Positions 21,347 to 32,072 of a stretch of DNA of 64,000 bases are shown in pieces. The stretch is from assembly GCA_963969365.1 (NCBI GenBank), contig OZ017748.1:3903001-3967000 (forward strand), given 5' to 3'. The stretch comes from Asterochloris sp. CNOR1 (taxonomy: Eukaryota > Chlorophyta > Trebouxiophyceae > Trebouxiales > Trebouxiaceae). The notes beneath the pieces were generated by a model. It was not told the origin of the DNA, searched no databases, and saw nothing but the letters and a program-made list of their open reading frames with translations. The first letter of the stretch is position 1, and each line of letters begins with the position of its first letter. The position numbers and the translations under genes were made by a program.

Positions 21347-24300
21347 ATGCCTCGCAGTCCACCTATACCATGCAGGCAGCGCAGCAGCAGATGCACAGCT
21401 GCAACGGCTGCCACAGCCCCTCCGCCAGCCAGGGAGGCATCAGCAGTGCCAACTCTGCAATCCCGCCTGGTGCCCATAGAGGACCCAGCAAAGCAGCTGT
21501 GTGGGCAGGCAGAGTCTCAGTGGCATGGGCAGCCTCTGCAGGGCTCTCCTGAACCCATGGGAGCCACCTATGTCCCTCACCTGGTGAGCACATCAGCCTG
21601 CAGCTGCCCACCACAAGCTCTGCGGCAAGTCAATGCAATTGCTGTTCATGTGCACCTGCCTACCGTGCATCCTGTCTGGTGCTCTTGAAGTTTCTCTGGC
21701 CCAAACTGGTCAGCTTGAGAGACACCCCGCTGGCAGCAGTTCACCTGCGTCTGCCCTGAGCAATGCCCTCTTGAGCACTGTGGCAAGCATCCAATGTTCC
21801 CCATGGTGCAGACAGACGGCAGGTAGAACCACAGCTGGCTGGTGCTGACAGTGTAAGAGCCTAGAGTAAGAAAAGTAGCCTGACCTGCAGGTAGGCGTCA
21901 ACTTCGCCCTCTTCTCGTCCAATGCCTCAGGGGTGACCCTCTGCCTGTTCACAGAGGCTGACCTACAGCAGGGCAGCGTCACGCATGAGGTGGTGCTGGA
22001 CCCCAAGGTCAACAGGAGGGGGGATGTGTGGCACATCCTGCTGCCCCAGCTCGACACATCCCTTCTCTATGGTGAGCCCCCGCAGAACGGCTGCAGCACA
22101 CCAGACAGGTGGCTGGCCCGGGCTGGGAGCTTGCAGCTTGCTCCTGTTGCTGGCGCTGCCTGACTGGGTAGAGGTGCCTGCCCAGGCCGGCCACAGCCAT
22201 GTCATGGCGCTCTGCTGCTCTGGAACACACTTTCCTTCTCTGAGGTGAGCAGCTGGAAGGGTGCAGCGCCCCCAACAAGAACTGCAGAAGCTAAGAATCT
22301 TGCACCTGATGCAATCTGGCCCTGCCCTGGTGCTCTTGGCTTGCCATGCCTGCGCGGCCAGCGGTGCTTGCCTGGGCGTGATGGATGCCCAGGCTAGCGA
22401 TGGTTCTAATCAGCACGATGTAGCTCTGTGAGCAGTGCATGAGCATCTGCCTGTTCCTGCCATGCTCATCCAGTCCCTACATGCAGGCTTCCGTGTATCA
22501 GGAGCACATGAGAAGATGGACAAGAACAGTGCAGGGCAGCGCTTTGCACAGGTCAGCTTACATGCTGACTATGACACCCTCAAAGTACTGGCGGCGCCTG
22601 GATCTCCATGTCCATTCAGATGCCAGCATGGCAGCTGTGCCTGACCGTGGCCATGCATGTTTACTGGCTGCCTCTGCTGTTGCATTGGCACAAGAAACCA
22701 GTCTGCCCAGCTCCTGCACTGCTGTGCCACTCCTCCTTCACTGCTGCAGGGCTCTGTGGTGTTGGACCCCTACGCAATTGCTGTGGTGGGGCGCAGACGG
22801 TATGGCGCCCTTGGACCAGTGAGCCTGCCTATATGAAATGCTTCACAAGAACAATCACTTCACTCTGCGGGCCGCATCCTTACGGGCACTGTATTGATTG
22901 GCCTGAGTTGAATGCTGTCCACGAGAAGACCAGTGCCCCCCAGCTACCTCTCCCTGCTGGCTTGCTGTATTGATTTCAGGCAGCGTAGGTTTAGTTGCCT
23001 GCCTTGTGCCTGGAGAAGAGACCTTGTTGTCGCAGTCCTGCAGACCCCAGTCTGCTGTTCTGCAGGAGCTGGACTACAAAAGCAGCTCTGTCCTAGGTCT
23101 GGCGCAGACCTGGCCCCAGGCAGCTGGGGTGCTGCCCTCAGCAGAGGACTGGTTCGACTGGCAGGGGGACCAGCCCCTACACACGCCCATGGACCAGCTG
23201 ACAATCTACGAGATGCACGTCAGAGGCTTCACGCAGCACGCCTCCTCTGGCAGCAGTGCTCCAGGTGAGGGTCGAGGTCATGCTGCGGCACCAGGCGCCC
23301 GTATACTTCTCTTATATCAAGGTGCATGTCAGGGGCATCACGCAGCACAGATGAGGAACAGCAATGCCCCAGGTGAGACGTAGGTAGAGGTGGGACGCAG
23401 CATGGCTGGAGCGAGCTGCCACTTATGCCTAGGTGGCTGCATTTGCCCCTCTGGCTGCCGAACTGCACCCCTCTGGACCAGCTGACCATGTACAACATGC
23501 AATCCTGGGGCCTCACGTGACGTAGCTCCCCTGGTAGCAATGCTCCTGGTAAGCATTGAGTTGCGCTGCAGCACCAGGGCCATGCAGAGTGTCGCGCCTG
23601 AGGTGCATGTCAGGCGCCTCACGCAGCACAGCTCAACAGGCAGCAGTGCCACAGGTGAGGCAACTGTAGTGCAGGTCAAGGTCTCCTCCTGTCACAGCTG
23701 CTCTGCCTGCAATGCTTCAGACGCAAAACAAGTCAGGGCAGCAGCAAGGCTTCGGAGCGTCTTTAAGGACACCCTGTTTGAGGTGCATGCCAGGGTATGT
23801 ACTGAAGGAGATGTCAGAGAAGTGTCAGGTGAGCGGGCTGGGGGCCGCTCGAGGGCGTTGTGACGCAGGGCCTATGGCAGTCATGCTTTCCCTATGGCAG
23901 TCATACTTTCCGTGTTTTCCTTTTGCTGGAGCCTTGGGGAGGGCTGAGGGACCGGCTGCAGGGGCTGGTCAACAAAGCTGTGTCTGGTGTTCCCCAGAGA
24001 TCCCAAACAGCTTGTGGTCCACTTCCAGTCCCTGCTGTCTGGTGCTGCTTGATCTGGCCGTGCGCTGTCCTGGGGCAGTTGGGGCTGCTGCTCTGCACTC
24101 TGCATCGCCTATGATCGGCTTAAACGGCAGCAGTGTCCATGTGGATTGCACTGCCTTGATGTCAGTCACAATGCTAGACAGCACCTCTGAGGTCGTGCAA
24201 AGCAGCCCATCCAGCCAGAGCATCTGCTGGTGCAGGCACCTATGCTGGACTCATCGAGAAGCTGGACTACCTGCAGACGCTGGGAGTGAACGCCCTGGAG

Positions 24301-27300
24301 CTGATGCCCGTCCATGAGTTCAACGAGCTGGAGTACTTTGGGGTAAGCAGCAAATTGCGACATCTGTGTACAGCCAGCAACATGCAACTTTGATCACCAC
24401 CATCCCTGCATGGCTACAGCTCACTTGGTCGGTGCTGTGCTGTGCCAGTCAGGCCTGAAGGCTATAAGCCTTGGCTTGTAGAACCCACATCAGTCGCATT
24501 TCCCGCCCTTGCTTTTCCTGTCCCTGCTGCTGCACTTCCCACCGGGCAGCAGTGCTGCCGTGAAACATCATCTTCTACAAATATTGCCAAGCAACTTTGA
24601 TCTGTCCTTCCTGACATGCAGCTCATTCCTGGAAGTGACAACACCTACCGCTTCAACTACTGGGGCTACTCCACAACAGCCTTCTTTGCCCCCATGATGC
24701 GCTACAGCCAGGCAGCTGCAGATGGCCGCCATGGCCGTGAAGTTGTGAGGGAGTTTAAGACACTTGTGCGAGAGTGCCACAAGCGGGGCCTTGAGGTCAT
24801 TTTGGATGTGGTGCTCAACCACACGGCTGAGGGGAATGAGCGTGGGCCCACCCTGTCTTTCAGGTGTGCTGGATTGGCTCTTTCAAGACACTGCGGCAGC
24901 GAAGCTACTGCAAAGTTGACGCTGCACATGCACGTGTGCTGTAATCCAGGCATGTGTGCTGCAGGTCACCGTTCACTTATCTTTCACATGTGCTGCAGAA
25001 GTCACGACAACTACTAGCCTGCCACATCCTTGTCGCTTTGGCTGGCAGAGCCCCACACAATTGCCGTCACCAGCACTCTTGTCATCTCCTGCAGCAATTA
25101 GCAGCCTGCAGGGCCTTGGACCCAGGCATTGATTTGTCCTGGCGCCACAATAGAAGCACCACCCAAAGAGTGTGTCTGGCCTGATTGGCCTTCCTGTGAT
25201 GTTGCCTGCAGGGGCCTTGACAACCGTGTGTACTACATGCTAGCCCCTGAGGGGCAGTATTACAATTACAGCGGCTGCGGCAATGTGATCAACTGCAACC
25301 ACCCGGTGGTGCGGCGCTTCATTGTGGACTGCCTCCGCTACTGGGTCCAGGTAGGAGCCCCACTGCAGCTTCTTGGTTCACTGGGTGTTGCAACGCTTAG
25401 GGTGAGCGCCACCGCAACATTCATTCATCAAAGCGCTTAACCCTTCGGCGCTTAGGGACTGCCTTTGATATAGTATCAAGAGGGCAGAGTGGTGTGTGTA
25501 TAAGCATGGTGGGAGACAACGCTGCAGGCGGTGCTGCCATGAAGCACTGTGCAGTGCCTCTGTGGACTACATGTTGGTGAGCAGGGATGAGCAGCACTTT
25601 GGAAGACTGCCCTTCTTGTGCTGTGTTTGTGGGCAAGGTGGAGGCATTGCCTAGCCTGCAAAGATGCGCTATCTTTCATCCATCTGTGAGCATTGAGCTG
25701 CCAGTGCATGTGCTCTTACTGGCAAACACCAATGAACTGTGGGATCCACGCAGGACTCACATGCCTGTCTACAGGAATTGCATGTGGATGGCTTCATGTC
25801 TGGCCTAGGGCTGGCTTGGCCGCTGCCACCATGCTGTGCACAAAGAGGTTTTTGGAGCAGCTCTCATGCTTCCTCCAGAGAAGTAGATTCGGGCTGCTGG
25901 CGCAAAAGCCTACGGGAAAGTTCACAGGTCACCCGCAAGACTATGGCACCTGCCTGCAGGAGATGCATGTAGATGGCTTCAGATTTGACCTAGGGTCCAT
26001 CATGACACGGGCGCACTCGCAATGGCATCGGGCCAGCGCGACTGACAATGGCAAGCCTGCAGGGCTTCTATCTGGGGGCAAGGTGCCGGGCGTCCAGGGT
26101 GAGCTGCCTTCACAGTTCAGCACTAAGGCAATTGTCAGGACGCCCCTGCAGGCGCTTGCTGTTGGGCCTGTGCTTAGCTGCCACGAAGGCGCTGAGGGCA
26201 AGCTGTAGTCCTGCAGAGCTGGCAGGGTCATGTGCAGCAATTCAAAATGGATGGGCAGCTGCATGTTCAGTCAATTGAAAAGGTGTCCATGAAGTTGCGC
26301 AGTGTGTCAACCTCACACATGTCCTCTGCAGCAGCATGCAGCACCATGCCCAGTGGCTCAGGGGTGTCCAAAGGCAGCCTACTGACCCACCCCTCGTCAG
26401 AGTAATCTTACCAGGCCCAACTTCGCATGGCTTGCCTGCTGGCAATATGCCCAGTGGCAGTGGTGTTTCCCCTGGCAGCCCACTTGTAGGTCCACCCTCC
26501 ACCAGAGTCATCTCATCAGGCCCACCTTTGAACGGCGTGCTTGCAGGCATCATGCCCAGTGGCTCAGGAGTGCCCACTGGCACCCCTCTGACTGACCCTC
26601 CCCTGATAGAGGCCATCTCAGAGGACCCAGTGCTGCGCCACACCAAGCTCATAGCTGAGGCCTGGGACTGCGATGGGCTAAACCAGGTCGGTGCCTTTCC
26701 CCACTATGGCGGGAGGTGGGCCGAGTGGAATGGGCAGTTCAGAGACTCAGTTCGGGCATTCCTCAAGGTGGGTCTTGTGCATTGAGCTCTGGGGCTCAAA
26801 GGTACCTTGCAGCAGCATATACGCTGAAGCTGGCCCCTGCTTTTTGCATAGCTTTGAGAGCTGCCTGAGCCTGGGGAGTGTCTCTGCCCCAGTGACACAA
26901 CGCAATGCAGCAGTACTCAAGAGCAGCAGCGCTGTCCTCAGCCTTTGACTCACCTGGCTCAGCCATGCTCTGCGGTAGCCCTCTCACCTGACTCAGGATC
27001 TTTTAGAGGGTCCCAGTTGGTTAGTTGCTCTCCCACACCAGCCATGCTCAAAGTGGCCTGCACTGCTCCTGCAGCGCTCAGAGGAGCTTGCACTGCAGCC
27101 TTGACCTGTGCCATGGGCAACTTCCCTCACCATGCATGCGGCTTCAACAGCCTCTTGCTTCACACATGCTGGCAAGCCTACCTATTGCAGCTGCAGGGCA
27201 CACAGCTCCCCTGCGCTGCAGCCTATGCCTCAGCCATGGGCACCTTCTCTCACTGCTTGCGGTGCTCAAGAAGCCTGTCCCTCCACCTGTTGCTGCTGCA

Positions 27301-30300
27301 GGGCACGGAGCGCCCCTGGGCTGCTCTGGCCTCAGCAGTGGGAGGTTCCCCTCACCGTGTGCGCTGCTCAAACCGCCTTCCCTCCGCACATGCTGGAATG
27401 GCTACCTGTGTGCTGCAGGGCACTGAGGGCCCCTGGGCGGCAGCCTTCGCCTCTGCCATGGGCGGCTCCCCCACCATGTACTCAGCCTCAGAGCCCGCAG
27501 AGGGCTCTTGGTGGGCCAATGGGGATGGCCGCAAGTGGGTGGGCGGGCGGACCCCCACCACCAGCATCAACTTTGTGACGGCCCACGACGGCTTTGCTCT
27601 GGCTGACCTGGTGACCTACAATGAGAAGCACAATGAGGCGAATGGGGAGGACAACAGGTGGGCTGGGCTGACTCTGAATGACCTGGCTGTATGGGAGGTT
27701 CATAGAGCCAGCTGATCAAGGTGACCTGCAAACAAGAAGCTTGCGACGGTCAAGCCGCAACCTGCAACAGCCGGTGACCTGCAACAAGAAACTTCTTGAT
27801 GCCAGCAGGAGGCCCCTGGGACTCCTTGCCGAGGTGTATGAACCGCTGTCAGGTGTGACATTATTTCGTGGTCACGATCAGCAGCAGGACAATGCAGCAG
27901 CTCGATGTTGCGCAGCAGTCTACATGCCTGTGCCCTACAGAGGTGCCCTCAGTCCTCTTCAGGGCTCAGTTGTGCTGGTGCGGAGCTTGTGACAGCTGCA
28001 GTCACAGACCCCAGCCATGGTTAGAGCATGGCTCTGCCCTGACCCAGCCATCATTCTGTACTGTGCACACTTGAGGGAGTTACTCACGCAAGCAGCCTTT
28101 ACAGACAGGCCTCAAGACTCTGGCTGCAGCCACCTCTCAGTACCTAAGTCGCCTGCAGGTCTGCTGAAAATCGCGACTGCTAGTTAATTGGACAACACAG
28201 CCCTTGAGCTCAACAGCGCATATCTGGGCTAACTCAGCATCTGCCAGACAGCACTATGCTGGCCTGGCACCTGCAGGAATGGCAACTTTCACCTCTGCTG
28301 AGTTGGCGAGATGGATGCCTGGCAGTCCAGGGCAGTAATACTACCAGAGAACTGCAGGTACCCGCATACCTCAAGTCTGGTCAGGCCAAGACGCTGCCAC
28401 ACTTAACTCACATCGTACCTGCAGGGATGGCGAGAACAACAACCTTAGCTGGAATTGCGGGGAGGAGGGGGAGACCACGCATCCCTCAGTGACCCGCCTG
28501 CGCGCGAGGCAGATGCGCAATCTGGCAGCTGCCCTTCTGCTGGCTCATGGAGTGCCCATGATCCAGATGGGGGACGAGTACGGGCACAGCAAGGTGGGTG
28601 GGCATTGCTGCAGGGTTTGCAGGGTCGGATGCCAACAGACAAGGTGCGCGGCTTGGCGGCTGCGCTTCTGCTGGCTTATGGATTGCCCATCGTTCAAAAG
28701 GGGCATAAGTACGGGCACAGTATCGTGGAGTTGGGAAATGTAGTGCATGGCTTGAGGCTGCCTGATATTCCTTGCTCAATCCCCAGGGGAGAAGGGCTGT
28801 AGAGTCCTGCCAGTGAGGCAGATGCGCAACCTGGCTGATTTGCTGCGCTGGCCCACGACGCAGTTGGGGGATGAAGCAGGACGTTGGGAAGCCAGGGCCC
28901 CATTGCTGCGGGGTGTGCCTGTGCAAGTATCAGAAGAGCATGTCACAACCTGGTTGCCATGCTGCTGCTGTGCTGGAATGCCTGTGCCTAGATCGCCTAG
29001 ACGGGCAGCGTGTTTGCATGACAAGTTAGCACTGAGCTGGCTGCTGTCGTGCTGCTGCAATGGGCAGCTCCAGCCTGGGGCGTCACACCTGCTGACCCCT
29101 CCCTACGCTGACCCTTGACAGCTGCTGTGACGGTGCAGTATGACATTCTGAATGGTTGACTGCAGTCTGGCTGTAAGCTGTTGGTGGCTGCCACACTCAG
29201 CTGAGCACGACTGACTGACCAGCAGCTGGCCTCAAGCGCCTGCAGCTGAGTATGGCACTGCAGCCCTGAGGACTGTGGCTGCTTGCAGGGCGGCAACAAC
29301 AACACGTACTGTCATGACGATGAGCTGAACTGGTTCAACTGGGAGCAGGCGAAGGAAGATGGCACCGGCTTTGCCCGCTTCTTTCGGTGCCTCATCAATC
29401 TAAGGTGTGCTGCCGGCTGGGAGAGGGTCGCCACCATCATGCTGTTGGCATTTGTAGAGCCCTAGCAGGGTCCATCAGGTGGGTGGGGGTAGAAGTCCAA
29501 AAATTGCAGACTGTCTGATGCATTGCCATCTTTTTTTCGGCACAGGGGGTGAACTGTGGACAGACAGTGACTGCTGTGCATGACAAACATGCAGCCATCT
29601 GTGCGAGCAAGTTGCAGATTGGACTTGACTACTGCCTGATTCAGCATCCTGGCAGGAGATGCCTGGGCACAGCTTCCATTTGTGAACCCCAAGAACCAAG
29701 GCGCTGCAGCTTTGACGGCGCACGTGGCCACCTCTAGTGTTTCTGAGACTGTACAAATAACTGTGCATCCATGATTTGCCTACTTTCAGGCGGCGCCCAG
29801 CGCTAAGGCACTGGATGCAGTGGCGTGACCTCCACCTCTTGGTGCCCAGAACCTGACTGACCCTAGTGCTAGTGTACCCATCATCATCTTGTGCCTTGCC
29901 TTGCTCCAGGCGGCGGCGCCCCGAGCTGAGGCGCCGCAGCTTCGATGACGCCGGCGGCTTGACCTTCCACGGGGTCACTCCAGGAGCCCCTGACTGGAGC
30001 GAGGAGTCCCGCCTGGTGGCGTACACGCTGAGCAGCCCCACTGAGGGGGGCCTGTACTGTGCCTTCAACTCCAGCCACAAGGCTCAGGTGGTGGAGCTGC
30101 CCCACTGGCCGGGGACGCAGTGGCAGCTCCTGATGGACAGTGGGCGGGTGAGCAAAAACCCTCACTCTGCATTCCATAACATCATCAGGAGGCACATCGG
30201 TGGGATGTGATGGGGCCGCTGTAAATGGATTGGTGGCAGGGAGGCCGACAGGTGGCAGCTGAAGGACAGCAGGCGGTGGGGTTGCAGGGCACCACGGCTG

Positions 30301-31702
30301 TGAGCTCATGGGCGGCGAGTCAGTTCTGAGGACAGGATCGAGCATGTCTGCAAGGTGTCAGGGCACCAAGGGTACTGTGCGGAAGGGTGTTGTGCAGAAG
30401 AGGTGTTTCTGGACAGGATTGCAGGCTGTGGACAGGTGACAGGCACGCCGTACTGACTGGGCATGCACTGGCAGCTTCTCAAGGGATTTGAGCGCACAAG
30501 CAGCGGAGAGAGATCTGCTGCTCATGTTGAGATGGGCACGTTGAGTGACGACATGGCAGCCATGTGGTGGCTTGATAACTTTTGCCTTGTCTTTGGCTGA
30601 TCTGGGGGCCTTGCAGGCTGCTCCCTGTTTTCAAGCCAGCAACTGCACTAGCTGAGGCCCAGCCCAACTCCTGAGTGCGGGATTGACATGCTGTGCTGAC
30701 ATGTTGTCCTCCGGAGCTCATTGATCCTCAGCCGGTGTTTGGTGAGCAATTTCGTCGGCACATCCCGCAGGCTGCTCCCTACGACTTCCTGCAAGCTGAC
30801 GAGGTGCTGTCAGAGAACCAGATACAAGACACCAGGGCATTGGCCAGCGTGTGGACAGCCGACGGGATGTACGCCCTCCTGCCCCGCAGCAGCATCATTC
30901 TGGAGGCTGTCCCTGTAGAGGCAGCTGTGGCACAGCCTGCAGCACAGCAAAAAGTCAAGGCGTCCAACCCAGCAGCCATTGCAGGGTCCAAGGCGCCTGC
31001 CAGGTGAGCTGGCATGCTTAAGGTGGGAAGTATCATGGCTGTGCTGTGTAAAGGCAGATGTTGCTGTCAAGGGGTGCCCTTCTGACTGCTGGGCGTGCAA
31101 GCATGGCAGAGCAGCTGATGATGTCTTGTACACTCAGAAGCTGCTCGCACTATGCTGTGTCAGGAGCTCAGAGGCTGCAGATATTTGCAATGTGCCTTGA
31201 GCTTCAAGCATGACATCTGCTCTGGGCTGCAGGATGGATGTCTCCAAGCAGCCCATGAAGGCTGCATCTGCTACTCAAGGCCAGGTCAGTCGCTCTTATG
31301 CCAAGGGTACCCCTGCTCTGCATGCGCCAGGCAACACCACATGGGGCTCTGACCTTGCAGTCCTGCTAACTGACATCATGCAGGCAAAAGGCACGCTAAA
31401 TCTATTCTTGACAACTGGATTGGTGGGATGCAGGGTGCTGCGAGCATGATCCCACCTGCTGCAACACTACCTGCTGCTGGCAAGCCACAGAAGGCAACTT
31501 CAGATGCTGGTCGTCCAGCTCTGGTGAGGCCTTAGTAGTATAAGGCTGACAGGGATGATTGTATTGGGGTTGTGTGCTTACGAAAGGCTTCACAGCTGTT
31601 CGTCCTTATTGTTTGACAGACACATCTATCAGAACAAGCTGCATTTGGTGTGTGCAGGGTCCGCAGCAAGCAGAAGCTCTGTCAGCAGATGGGCAGGAGT
31701 AA
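21347..31702 (+). CDS. ISA: Isoamylase-type starch debranching enzyme
   Basis: Hydrolyses alpha-1,6 branches in plastid starch (GH13). Eighteen in-phase exons give 926 aa: 21347-21583, 21891-22071, 22487-22551, 22750-22818, 23066-23264, 24236-24342, 24622-24863, 25212-25350, 25960-26098, 26547-26767, 27419-27657, 28425-28593, 29289-29404, 29910-30147, 30771-31003, 31233-31284, 31434-31523, 31658-31702. The first ~40 residues are Ser/Ala/Arg/Pro-rich, like a plastid transit peptide. A starch-binding-like N-domain ([20 protein letters not shown]) precedes the barrel: DVVLNH, DGFRFDL (nucleophile Asp), LIAEAWD (acid Glu), VTAHDGF (third Asp), all intact. The ISA1/ISA3 hallmark [20 protein letters not shown] is present. 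A ~80-aa Ala/Pro/Gln tail after SSIIL is extra. ISA1 versus ISA3 not settled. Confidence 0.95.
23200..23840 (+). repeat. Five-copy series of isoamylase exon 5 end
   Basis: The exon end [17 protein letters not shown] plus donor (23216-23270) is echoed near 23322 (HVRGITQH), 23497 (decayed, ending GSNAPG), 23602 ([17 protein letters not shown]) and weakly near 23781. All lie in the intron before exon 6, in the same direction. Confidence 0.88.
25760..26000 (+). repeat. Echo of isoamylase exon 9 start
   Basis: The exon start [13 protein letters not shown] (acceptor ...cctgcag, 25959) is preceded near 25774-25810 by a copy reading [13 protein letters not shown]. Spacing is about 185 bp. Confidence 0.85.
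26325..26610 (+). repeat. Three-copy tandem of isoamylase exon 10 start
   Basis: The real exon start has catgcccagtggctcaggag at about 26551. Copies lie at about 26345 (catgcccagtggctcagggg) and 26446 (atgcccagtggcagtggtgt). Period is about 100-105 bp and each copy translates to MPSGSGV. Confidence 0.9.
27060..27500 (+). repeat. Four-copy tandem of isoamylase exon 11 start
   Basis: Acceptor plus exon start occurs at about 27075, 27197, 27302 and 27419; the last is the real one, [18 protein letters not shown]. Copies read [35 protein letters not shown] and a more decayed ...[13 protein letters not shown]. Decay increases with distance from the exon. Confidence 0.93.
28500..28890 (+). repeat. 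Three-copy series of isoamylase exon 12 end
   Basis: The exon end [20 protein letters not shown] (28528-28593) is echoed beyond its donor at about 28652-28722 ([20 protein letters not shown]) and again, shortened, near 28815-28880 (MRNLADLL...QLGDE). Confidence 0.92.
29685..29960 (+). repeat. Echo of isoamylase exon 14 start
   Basis: The exon start carries [10 protein letters not shown] (about 29930-29960). The preceding intron near 29696-29728 carries [10 protein letters not shown] in the same sense. Confidence 0.6.
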
Positions 31703-32072
31703 GCTACAAGATCCTGAGTAAAACCTGAGAGCTCTCAAGGCTGCAAGGAGAAGGGGTCGCCCTGATGGCGCTTCTGCAGCGCTCGTGTCATACATCCCAA
31801 TTTCCCAGTCAACAGGAGAACGCATGCATATTGCTGACTTGTACAAGGACTAGTGATGATGCATCAGTACTGATGCAGGACACGCCATGACATGAACAAG
31901 TAGTGCCTCCGTATACCCAAGCTGATGCTGTTCACTCGTGACCTGAGATGGAGCTCAGTTCCCTTTCACAGTCAAGACTCCCCTAAAATCCTGGCCACTG
32001 ACACTGCAGTAGTAATTTGAAGCGCCATCATGACTGATCCTCAGCACCACTCGATGTAACAGAGCATGGTTG
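31703..32072. other. Intergenic, convergent gene ends
   Basis: 370 bp between isoamylase and PAP2_C gene stops. TGTAA, the usual chlorophyte polyadenylation signal, occurs on the plus strand at 32055-32059 and could serve isoamylase; this is suggestive only. No coding sequence seen. Confidence 0.4.

Noticed and set aside
26945-27715. 256-codon open frame as a single isoamylase exon
   Set aside because: The first ~150 codons are three echo units ahead of the true acceptor at 27418; only 27419-27657 aligns with isoamylases.
30693-30770. [10 protein letters not shown] reading just before isoamylase exon 15 as extra coding sequence
   Set aside because: Isoamylases continue directly from DSGR to APYDFL; including this segment breaks the alignment, and phase closes without it.
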